Shown piece by piece: positions 57,203-64,000 of a DNA stretch of 64,000 bases (the first letter of the stretch is position 1; every line of letters begins with the position of its first letter). The stretch is from positions 310,001-374,000 of the forward strand of contig NZ_CP005286.1 of assembly GCF_000819445.1 (NCBI RefSeq), written 5' to 3'. A program made the translations under genes and the position numbers. Under the pieces are notes generated by a model. It had not been told where the DNA came from. It saw only the letters and a list, made by a program, of their open reading frames with translations, and searched no databases. This DNA comes from Corynebacterium humireducens NBRC 106098 = DSM 45392 (GTDB lineage: Bacteria > Actinomycetota > Actinomycetes > Mycobacteriales > Mycobacteriaceae).

Positions 57203-57507
57203 TGGCAAAGATCGCCAACCCGCGTGACATCATCATCGCGCCGGTCGTCTCGGAGAAGTCCTACGGCCTGATGGAGCAGAACGTCTACACGTTCCTCGTC
57301 GACCCGACCTCCAACAAGACCCAGATCAAGATTGCCGTGGAGCAGATCTTCGGCGTCAAGGTGGACTCCGTGAACACCGCGAACCGCGAGGGCAAGCGCA
57401 AGCGCACCCGCACCGGTTACGGCCAGCGTAAGAACACCAAGCGCGCCTACGTCACGCTCCGTGAGGGCAGCGACTCCATCGACATCTTCGGCGGCTCCGC
57501 CTCCTAA
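57202..57507 (+). CDS. rplW: 50S ribosomal protein L23
   Basis: 101 residues, with [20 protein letters not shown] and the basic loop [20 protein letters not shown]. It sits at the tunnel exit and docks trigger factor and SRP. Confidence 0.96.
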   Translation: MAKIANPRDIIIAPVVSEKSYGLMEQNVYTFLVDPTSNKTQIKIAVEQIFGVKVDSVNTANREGKRKRTRTGYGQRKNTKRAYVTLREGSDSIDIFGGSAS

Positions 57508-57530
57508 GGGTCGAGAGAAAAGGACACATT

Positions 57531-58367
57531 ATGGCTATTCGTAAGTACAAGCCGACAACCCCGGGTCGCCGTCAGAGCTCCGTCTCCATGTTCGACGAGA
57601 TCACTCGTTCGACCCCGGAGAAGTCTCTGCTGCGCCCGATCCACAAGACCGGTGGCCGCAACGTGCACGGCCACATCACCACCCGTCACAAGGGTGGCGG
57701 ACACAAGCGTCGCTACCGCGTCATCGACTTCCGTCGCAACGACAAGGACGGCGTGCTGGCCAAGGTCGCTCACATCGAGTACGACCCGAACCGCACCGCC
57801 AACATCGCTCTGCTCCACTACTTCGACGGCGAGAAGCGCTACATCATCGCCCCGAAGGGTCTCAAGCAGGGCACCATCGTCGAGTCCGGCGCCAACGCCG
57901 ACATCAAGGTGGGCAACAACCTGCCGCTGCGCAACATCCCGACCGGTACCACCATCCACAACGTCGAGCTGAAGCCGGGCGCCGGCGCCAAGCTCGCACG
58001 TTCCGCTGGTGCGTCCATCCAGCTGCTGGGTAAGGAGGGCACCTACGCGGTCCTGCGTATGCCGTCCTCCGAGATCCGCCGCGTCGACATCCGCTGCCGC
58101 GCAACCGTCGGCGAGGTCGGCAACGCCGAGCAGATCAACATCCGCTGGGGCAAGGCCGGCCGTATGCGCTGGAAGGGCATCCGCCCGTCTGTCCGTGGTG
58201 TCGTCATGAACCCGGTCGACCACCCGCACGGTGGTGGCGAGGGCAAGACCTCGGGTGGTCGCCACCCGGTGTCGCCGTGGGGCCAGAAGGAAGGCCGCAC
58301 CCGCAACCCGAACCGCTACTCCAACAACATGATCGTGCGTCGTCGCCGGTCCAACAAGAAGCGCTAA
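57531..58367 (+). CDS. rplB: 50S ribosomal protein L2
   Basis: 278 residues. [21 protein letters not shown] and the C-terminal [20 protein letters not shown], which holds the histidine needed near the peptidyl-transferase centre, are present. 23 bases after rplW. Confidence 0.97.
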   Translation: MAIRKYKPTTPGRRQSSVSMFDEITRSTPEKSLLRPIHKTGGRNVHGHITTRHKGGGHKRRYRVIDFRRNDKDGVLAKVAHIEYDPNRTANIALLHYFDGEKRYIIAPKGLKQGTIVESGANADIKVGNNLPLRNIPTGTTIHNVELKPGAGAKLARSAGASIQLLGKEGTYAVLRMPSSEIRRVDIRCRATVGEVGNAEQINIRWGKAGRMRWKGIRPSVRGVVMNPVDHPHGGGEGKTSGGRHPVSPWGQKEGRTRNPNRYSNNMIVRRRRSNKKR

Positions 58368-58382
58368 GAGGAGGTTAACGAT

Positions 58383-58661
58383 ATGCCACGCAGCCTTAAG
58401 AAGGGCCCGTTCGTCGATGAGCACCTCCTCAACAAGGTGGATGCTCAGAACGAGGCCGGCACCAAGCAGGTCATCAAGACCTGGTCCCGCCGTTCCACCA
58501 TTCTCCCGGACTTCATCGGTCACACCTTCGCCGTCCACGACGGTCGTAAGCACGTGCCGGTGTTCGTGGACGACTCCATGGTCGGTCACAAGCTGGGCGA
58601 GTTCGCACCCACCAAGACCTTCAAGGGTCACGTCAAGGACGACAAGAAGGGACGTCGATAG
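58383..58661 (+). CDS. rpsS: 30S ribosomal protein S19
   Basis: 92 residues. [16 protein letters not shown] and TIAV-type core [16 protein letters not shown] are conserved. An AGGAGG site precedes the ATG. Two bases separate it from rplV. Confidence 0.97.
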   Translation: MPRSLKKGPFVDEHLLNKVDAQNEAGTKQVIKTWSRRSTILPDFIGHTFAVHDGRKHVPVFVDDSMVGHKLGEFAPTKTFKGHVKDDKKGRR

Positions 58662-58663
58662 CG

Positions 58664-59026
58664 ATGAGTGACACCATCACCTCCGCACGCGCGACGGCCA
58701 AGTACGTCCGCACCTCCTCGATGAAGGCTGGCCGCATCCTGGACCTGGTCCGCGGCAAGTCCGTCTCCGAGGCACTCGCGATCCTGAAGTACGCTCCGCA
58801 GGACGCTGCCAAGGCCATCGCCAAGGTGGTCGCCTCCGCAGCTGCCAACGCCGAGAACAACTTCGGCCTGGACCCGCGCACCCTGGTCATCTCCGAGGCC
58901 TACGCCAACGAGGGTCCGACCATGCGTCGTTTCCAGCCGCGCGCTCAGGGCCGTGCTTTCCAGATCCGCAAGCGCACCAGCCACATCACTGTTGTGGTTG
59001 AGAGCCAGAAGGAAGGGGCCAAGTAG
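58664..59026 (+). CDS. rplV: 50S ribosomal protein L22
   Basis: 120 residues. [25 protein letters not shown] and the tunnel beta-hairpin [20 protein letters not shown] are normal. The stop shares one base with the rpsC GTG (TAGTG). Confidence 0.97.
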   Translation: MSDTITSARATAKYVRTSSMKAGRILDLVRGKSVSEALAILKYAPQDAAKAIAKVVASAAANAENNFGLDPRTLVISEAYANEGPTMRRFQPRAQGRAFQIRKRTSHITVVVESQKEGAK

Positions 59027-59772
59027 TGGGCCAGAAGATTCATCCTCACGGCCTCCGGCTGGGCATCACTTCCGACTGGAAGTCCCACTGGTTCGCCGAG
59101 CAGAACTACGCTGATTACGTCGCCGAGGACATCAAGATCCGTGAGTTCCTGTCCACCGGACTGGAGCGCGCCGGAATCGCCGATGTCGTCATCGAGCGCA
59201 CCCGTGACCGCGTCCGCGTCGACATCCACACCGCCCGCCCGGGCATCGTGATCGGTCGTCGCGGTGCTGAGGCCGACCGCATCCGCCGTGAGCTCGAGAA
59301 GCTCACCGGCAAGATGGTCGCCCTCAACATCCTCGAGGTCAAGAACATCGACGCGAACGCGACCCTGGTCGCGCAGTCCGTCGCCGAGCAGCTGGTCAAC
59401 CGTGTCGCGTTCCGTCGCGCCATGCGTAAGGCCATCCAGTCCGCCATGCGCCAGCCGCAGGTCAAGGGCATCAAGGTTGTCTGTGCGGGTCGTCTCGGCG
59501 GTGCCGAGATGGGCCGTATCGAGCGCTACCACGAGGGTCGCGTTCCGCTGCACACCCTGCGTGCCGAGATCGACTACGGCACCGCAGAGGCCCACACCAC
59601 CTTCGGCCGTATCGGCGTCAAGGTGTGGATCTACAAGGGTGACGTCGTCGGCGGCCGTCGCGAGTCCGAGATCAACGCACCGGCCGAGCGCCGGGGACGC
59701 GGTGACCGCAACGCACGCCCGCGTCGTGGCGGCCAGCGTCGTCAGCGCGCCGAGCAGAAGCAGGAGGGTTAA
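59026..59772 (+). CDS. rpsC: 30S ribosomal protein S3
   Basis: 248 residues. The KH domain has [22 protein letters not shown] basic, Arg-rich tail ([20 protein letters not shown]) is common in actinobacteria. Part of the mRNA entry tunnel. Confidence 0.97.
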   Translation: MGQKIHPHGLRLGITSDWKSHWFAEQNYADYVAEDIKIREFLSTGLERAGIADVVIERTRDRVRVDIHTARPGIVIGRRGAEADRIRRELEKLTGKMVALNILEVKNIDANATLVAQSVAEQLVNRVAFRRAMRKAIQSAMRQPQVKGIKVVCAGRLGGAEMGRIERYHEGRVPLHTLRAEIDYGTAEAHTTFGRIGVKVWIYKGDVVGGRRESEINAPAERRGRGDRNARPRRGGQRRQRAEQKQEG

Positions 59773-59774
59773 GA

Positions 59775-60191
59775 ATGCTTATCCCCAAGCGCGTGAAGTT
59801 CCGTCGCCAGCACCGTCCGCACCGTTCGGGCATCTCCAAGGGCGGCAACAAGATCAGCTTCGGTGACTACGGCATCCAGGCTCTCGAGCCGGCCTATGTC
59901 ACCAACCGCCAGATCGAGTCGGCCCGTATCGCCATCAACCGCCACGTCAAGCGTGGTGGCAAGGTCTGGATCAACATCTTCCCGGACCGCCCGCTGACCC
60001 AGAAGGCACTCGGTGTGCGTATGGGTTCCGGTAAGGGCCCGGTCGAGAAGTGGGTCGCCAACGTCAAGCCGGGTCGCATCCTCTTCGAGATGTCCTACCC
60101 GGATGAGGCAACCGCCCTCGAGGCTCTGCGCCGCGCCGGCCAGAAGCTGCCCTGCAAGGTCCGCATCATCAAGAAGGAGGACCAGTACTAA
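59775..60191 (+). CDS. rplP: 50S ribosomal protein L16
   Basis: 138 residues. [19 protein letters not shown] and [20 protein letters not shown] are conserved; it helps position the A-site tRNA. Stop and rpmC start overlap (TAATG). Confidence 0.97.
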   Translation: MLIPKRVKFRRQHRPHRSGISKGGNKISFGDYGIQALEPAYVTNRQIESARIAINRHVKRGGKVWINIFPDRPLTQKALGVRMGSGKGPVEKWVANVKPGRILFEMSYPDEATALEALRRAGQKLPCKVRIIKKEDQY

Positions 60192-60421
60192 TGGCAACCG
60201 GTACCCCTGCTTTCGAGTTCCGCGAGCTTGATGCCGCGGAGCTGGAGAACCGCCTGAACGAGGCCAAGGAAGAGCTGTTCAACCTGCGCTTCCAGCTGGC
60301 CACCGGTCAGCTGACCAACAACCGCCGCCTTCGCACGGTCAAGCGCGACATCGCCCGCATCTACACTGTCATCCGCGAGCGTGAGCTGGGCCTGTCCGTC
60401 GTTCCGGGAGCTGAGGCTTAA
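60191..60421 (+). CDS. rpmC: 50S ribosomal protein L29
   Basis: 76 residues, two-helix protein: [19 protein letters not shown] and [21 protein letters not shown]. Near the tunnel exit. Confidence 0.96.
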   Translation: MATGTPAFEFRELDAAELENRLNEAKEELFNLRFQLATGQLTNNRRLRTVKRDIARIYTVIRERELGLSVVPGAEA

Positions 60422-60423
60422 TC

Positions 60424-60708
60424 ATGAGTGAGGCAAACGTGAACGAGAACAAGAAGGAGAAGGGCGCTCGCAAGATCCGCACCGGCTACGTGGTTTCTGA
60501 CAAGATGCAGAAGACCATCGTCGTCGAGCTCGAGGATCGCAAGCAGCACGCCCTCTACGGCAAGATCCTGCGCACCAACTCCAAGGTGAAGGCGCACGAC
60601 GAGGACGAGATCGCCGGCATCGGCGACCGCGTCCGCATCCAGGAGACCCGTCCGCTGTCCAAGGACAAGCACTTCCGTCTCATCGAGATCGTCGAGAAGG
60701 CCAAGTAG
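60424..60708 (+). CDS. rpsQ: 30S ribosomal protein S17
   Basis: 94 residues with a lysine-rich N-terminal extension ([11 protein letters not shown]) before [20 protein letters not shown]. Last gene of this operon; the next ribosomal genes expected (rplN, rplX, rplE) are not in the window. In corynebacteria they form a separate unit, so this end is normal. Confidence 0.96.
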   Translation: MSEANVNENKKEKGARKIRTGYVVSDKMQKTIVVELEDRKQHALYGKILRTNSKVKAHDEDEIAGIGDRVRIQETRPLSKDKHFRLIEIVEKAK

Positions 60709-60731
60709 GCTCTCACCGCCTACCGCCCGAA

Positions 60732-60770
60732 GACCCCCGCCCCCGGAACCCTGTTCTGGGGGCGGGGGTC
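60732..60770 (+). terminator. Intrinsic terminator after rpsQ
   Basis: GACCCCCGCCCCC and GGGGGCGGGGGTC, extended by four more pairs with one mismatch, followed by TTTCT. It closes the S10 operon. Confidence 0.92.
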
Positions 60771-60856
60771 TTTCTGCTGCAGTGAGACTCTCGTCACAAC
60801 TGAGTCGTGTTAATGTGTCGTTAACTTGATGCAGTAAGGCTGAGGGGTTGTTTGGC

Positions 60857-61006
60857 GTGAGTGAACAGCAGATCCCGAATCAGACTCCCCGGGTCGGATA
60901 CGTACCCGGTGGCTTCGACATGCTGCACGTGGGACACATCAACGTCCTCATCGCCGCCCGTGATCTGTGTGACTACCTGGTCGTGGGAGTGGCCACCGAC
61001 GAATCC
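60857..61006 (+). pseudogene. Cytidylyltransferase-like gene, cut by ISL3 element
   Basis: Only the first 50 codons remain. VGYVPGGFDMLHVGHINVLIAARDLC with the nucleotide-binding HVGH, then YLVVGVATDES, marks it as a glycerol-3-phosphate or related cytidylyltransferase (TagD type; usually 130-150 residues). GTG 60857 has GAGGGG upstream. The reading frame runs into the ISL3 end after the Glu-Ser codons and stops within 30 bases. The missing 3' part is not found in the rest of the window. Confidence 0.8.
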
Positions 61007-62180
61007 GGCTCTTCACGATTTAGAGTGCGTTGATCCTGGTTTGCAGCTGCCCGGAGTGAATCAGTGACCGCAAGATGTAGTGGTTGAGGTTCCTGAACCC
61101 CGGGGCGATGCCGCGCAGGTGCTCGAGCCGTCCGTTGATCGCCTCGACCGGCCCGTTGGATGCGCCGATATCGAAATAGGCGAGGATGTCCTCACGCCGG
61201 CGCCACAAGGTGCGCCCGAGTTGGGCGAGCTCCTCCAGCCCGGCGGGTAGTCCCTTACGAATGCTGTTGATCACCCTGCTCATCAGCTTCTTTCCCTCCG
61301 ATTTCTTCGGATGCCCGTACGCCTGGATCATGTCCTGGTAGAACATCCAGGTGACCTCGAGTGCGACGTACTCATCGTCGGTGGCCCACAACAGGTCCAG
61401 TCGCTGTTTCTGCCGCTGCGTGAGGTAGTTCGTGCGGGTCAACAAGGTCCGGCGGTGCTTGTACAACGGGTCGTCCTTGCGTCCACGACGCCCGGTGGTC
61501 TCCCGTTGCAGTCGCTGCCGGCACCCGCTGAGCTTCCCAGCTGCCAGATGGATTACGTGAAACGGATCCATCACCTTGGTTGCGTCCGGGAGGACCTGGT
61601 CCACGGCGCAGGCATAGCCGGCAAACCCGTCCATGGTCACCACCTGCACCTGCTGGCGGAACTTAGGGTCGCGTTCCTGCAGCCACGTGCGCAGCACTTC
61701 CGCGCTTCGTCCGGAGCGGATCTCCAGCAGTCGGGCAGGCCCACGCCCATCCACCAGCGGGGTGAGGTCGACGAGGATGGTCACCAGGTTCGACGGTTCC
61801 GTGGGGCGACGGGTGTGTTTCCAGACGTGCTCGTCGACGCCGAGGATGCGCACCCCGTCGAGGTGGTGCGGGTTGTCGTAGACGAGCTTACGGCAGGCAT
61901 CGAGTGCCACCTGGTTGACCAGCTCCCACCCGATACCCAACGCTTTGGCGGTGGCGGACACGCTCATCCGGTCGATCGCCAGTCGCTGGAGGATCCAGCG
62001 GGTGACCCGGTGGGTGAGCTTCGCACCGTCATCGGCACACGTCAGGGAGGCCTGGAAGATCTTCCTGCCGCAGGCTGGATAGCTGCAGGTGAACCTCGGG
62101 GGACGCGCACGTGCAGACGGGTGGGAAACCCGACGACGGGAAGGTCGACCAGGGGCCGGACGGGTGACGTCCGTTAGCGT
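61007..62180 (-). mobile_element. Truncated ISL3-family element (IS31831/ISCg1 type)
   Basis: The left end GGCTCTTCACGATTTAGAGT matches the terminal repeats I know for IS31831-like elements. The other end is lost where the IS256-family element begins, leaving about 1.17 kb of an expected 1.45 kb. It is inserted in the cytidylyltransferase gene. Confidence 0.8.
61020..62180 (-). pseudogene. ISL3-family transposase, frameshifted and 5'-truncated
   Basis: The C-terminal 360 or so residues are intact: KLTHRVTRWILQRLAIDRMS, then GVDEHVWKHTRR, DGFAGYACAV, KVMDPFHVIHLAAGKL and the end GPVEAINGRLEHLRGIAPGF. Before FTCSYPACGRKIFQ, the expected residues DLPVVGFPTRLHVRVPR lie in another frame, so a base is missing in the run of five G at 62098-62102 (plus strand). 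The first 50 or so codons are cut off at 62180. It cannot make active enzyme as read. Confidence 0.8.
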
Positions 62181-63561
62181 GGTGTATCTGTAACTGCCGG
62201 TGAGGACCCCATGGAAGATGTGGGCGACCACCGCAGTACCTTTCGAATCAACTCCTACATCTCCTCGAAAGGGACAACCCACGATGGCCGCTGGCCCCCA
62301 TCATATCGACCCGACCACCTACCTCGACGACCTACTGTCTCAAGCCTCCCCGGACCTGATGAGACAGATGCTGCAGAATTTCATCAACCAGATCCTGTCC
62401 ACCCAGGCCGACCAGATCTGCGGCGCCGATTACGCCACCACATCCGAGTCCCGCACCAACGTCCGCAACGGCTACCGCCACCGAGACCTCGACACCAGAG
62501 TCGGCACCATCGACGTCGCCGTGCCGAAACTACGCACCGGTTCCTTCTTCCCGGACTGGCTGCTGGAACGACGCACCCGGGCCGAACGGGCCCTGACCAC
62601 CGTGATCGCCACCTGCTACCTCAAAGGCGTGTCGACCCGCAGGATGAACGACCTGGTCGCCAGCTTGGGGATCAACAATCTCTCGAAATCACAGGTCTCA
62701 GAGATGGCCAAAGATCTTGATCAGATGGTGGAGGATTTCCGGACCCGCCCGTTGGATTCTGGCCCGTATCTGTATGTTTCCTGCGACGCGTTGACCATGA
62801 AGGTCCGTGAAGGCGGGCGGGTGGTCAAGACCTCCGTCCTGCTGGCCACCGGCGTCAATGCCGAAGGCTATCGGGAACTACTCGGTATGCAGGTCGCCAC
62901 CTCGGAGTCGGTGGCCTCCTGGACCGGTTTCTTCCGCGATCTCAAGGCCCGGGGCCTGGACCAGGTGTACCTGGTCACCAGCGACGCGCACCTGGGGATC
63001 CAGCACGCCATCGGCGAGGTGCTGCCCAACGCCTCCTGGCAGCGGTGCCGCACGCACTTCGCTAAGAACCTCTCCGGGCTGGTGCCCAAGACGCAGTGGC
63101 CGACGTTGTCGGCGATGTTTCAGACGATCTTCCAGCAACCCGATGCCCAGGCTGTGTGGGATCAGGCACGGGAGGTGGTGGGCTTCTGTGAGCAGAAGTT
63201 CCCGCATGTCGCGGACTACCTCGAGGAGTCCCTCGACGAGCTGCTGGCTTTCACCCACGCCCCGAAGGCGGTGTGGACGAAGGTGTGGTCGAACAACCCG
63301 ACCGAAAGGCTCAACCGGGAGATCCGCCGGCGCACCGACGTCGTCGGGATCTTCCCCAACCGCGAGGCCGTGGTCCGCCTCGTGGGTGCCGTGTTGGCGG
63401 AGCAGCACGATGATTGGATCCAGCAGAAGCGCTACATGTCGCTGACGAGCCTGGAGCAGACGAAGGCGATGATGGCTGCCCACCTCATCGATGCCGGCGA
63501 AGCCACTCAGGAGGTCGCATGAGCCAGTCTCACCATCGGGCTCGTGCCGGTCCCTGACACC
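62181..63561 (+). mobile_element. IS256-family insertion sequence (IS1081-like)
   Basis: About 1.38 kb around a complete transposase gene. The two ends, read inward, both begin GGTGT and share GAG-CCC-ATGG-AGA-GG farther in, as imperfect inverted repeats. The eight bases outside the ends differ (GTTAGCGT and GTCATGCT), so no target duplication is seen. The exact edges are inferred. Confidence 0.65.
62284..63522 (+). CDS. IS256-family transposase
   Basis: 412-residue DDE transposase, full length. It is close in pattern to IS1081: NVRNGYRHRDLDTRVGTIDVAVPKLR, FPDWLLERRTRAERAL, CYLKGVSTRRMNDLV. The acidic triad is Asp168 (YVSCDALTM), Asp234 (VTSDAHLG) and Glu341 (NNPTERLNRE). It appears intact and could be active. 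ATG 62284 has GAAAGGGA upstream. Confidence 0.9.
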   Translation: MAAGPHHIDPTTYLDDLLSQASPDLMRQMLQNFINQILSTQADQICGADYATTSESRTNVRNGYRHRDLDTRVGTIDVAVPKLRTGSFFPDWLLERRTRAERALTTVIATCYLKGVSTRRMNDLVASLGINNLSKSQVSEMAKDLDQMVEDFRTRPLDSGPYLYVSCDALTMKVREGGRVVKTSVLLATGVNAEGYRELLGMQVATSESVASWTGFFRDLKARGLDQVYLVTSDAHLGIQHAIGEVLPNASWQRCRTHFAKNLSGLVPKTQWPTLSAMFQTIFQQPDAQAVWDQAREVVGFCEQKFPHVADYLEESLDELLAFTHAPKAVWTKVWSNNPTERLNREIRRRTDVVGIFPNREAVVRLVGAVLAEQHDDWIQQKRYMSLTSLEQTKAMMAAHLIDAGEATQEVA

Positions 63562-63909
63562 GTCATGCTGCTTGTTTTATCGAAAGGCAGATACACCACT
63601 CCCGCGGACTTGACCTACGTCGCCCGGCGTACCGAGGAGGGGTTGTCGAAAAGGGAGATTATTCGCTGCCTGAAGCGCGCGATCGTCCGGGAGATCTACC
63701 GGGTCATATGCACCAGGCGCAGTACGCCACAGCCCAGGGATCTTCGTCGGGATGAGTTGAAAGAACTGCGTATCGCGAAGCATCTCACCCAGGTGGTTGT
63801 AGCGAAGCATCTGGGGTGTGCCCCGGCGAGGATCAGTGACATCGAGACTGGAAAACGTCCGTTGACGGAATTAGCATCGGCCTACGAAAAATTTCTGAAA
63901 AGCGCTTGA
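63562..63909 (+). pseudogene. 3' fragment of an IS110-family transposase
   Basis: The frame reads TPADLTYVARRTEEGLSKREIIRCLKRAIVREIYRV, the C-terminal signature I associate with IS110/IS116/IS902 transposases, followed by a helix-turn-helix-like tail (LKELRIAKHLTQVVVAKHLG, then PARISDIETGKRPL). The catalytic N-terminal part is absent; the frame opens inside the IS256 end. TTGACACAATATAGGAGCAT just after the stop resembles the 3' end of such elements. The remaining bases to 64000 show nothing else I can name. Confidence 0.6.
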
Positions 63910-64000
63910 CACAATATAGGAGCATCGCAACCCGAAGAGCCCGAAAAGGGGAGACCTTAGGCCGATATAACCGCACGTAGGGGCATATATTCTGCAAATT

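Overview
The window looks like about 64 kb of chromosome from a high-GC Corynebacterium or close relative. By eye the base composition is about two-thirds GC. Supporting traits are a menaquinone/prenyl-reductase cluster in the same order as in mycobacteria, an MgtA-type mannosyltransferase, DUF3068 and DUF4229 proteins, rpoB-rpoC followed by rpsL-rpsG-fusA and tuf, ISL3 ends like those of corynebacterial IS31831, and many apparently leaderless genes. The species cannot be told from the sequence.

Layout. 1-9.1 kb: haem genes (hemE, hemY, hemL), with a guanidinium exporter behind a guanidine-III riboswitch, a histidine phosphatase, and a System II cytochrome c maturation set (thioredoxin lipoprotein, CcdA, ResB, CcsB). 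9.2-11.7 kb: small regulatory, lipoprotein and membrane genes. 11.7-26 kb: menaquinone synthesis (menA, menE, menB, menC, menD, menG, a menJ-like reductase, polyprenyl diphosphate synthase), interleaved with a transporter, an RluA enzyme, a pterin dehydratase homologue and MgtA. 26-27 kb: tRNA-Tyr, -Thr, -Met and -Trp. 27-34 kb: secE-nusG, rplK-rplA, a P1B ATPase and rplJ-rplL behind an L10 attenuator. 34-43.5 kb: a DUF3068 protein, rpoB-rpoC and a DUF1707 protein. 43.6-46 kb: the anaerobic ribonucleotide reductase nrdD-nrdG on the minus strand. 46.5-51.3 kb: rpsL-rpsG, fusA and tuf. 51.4-55 kb: panD with an unknown gene, and a six-gene Asp23/AmaP-type envelope operon on the minus strand. 55-60.7 kb: the S10 operon, rpsJ to rpsQ. 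60.8-64 kb: a cytidylyltransferase gene cut by an ISL3 element, which is itself joined to an IS256-family element and the tail of an IS110-family element.

How it fits together. Haem, cytochrome c and menaquinone genes lie together and supply the respiratory chain. The second half is the core transcription and translation machinery with its classic control points (L10 attenuator, long leaders, strong intrinsic terminators). The IS mosaic at the right edge is the only clearly accessory DNA.

Most notable are two signals at the DNA level. First, a 13-mer, GCTTCTCGACGCC, occurs ten times exactly in both orientations and often imposes the rare Leu codon CTT. Second, about seventeen genes have a -10-like hexamer ending 6-8 bases before the start codon, which implies leaderless transcription and predicts that some starts will be called three codons too early. 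No CRISPR array, prophage or replication origin was seen.
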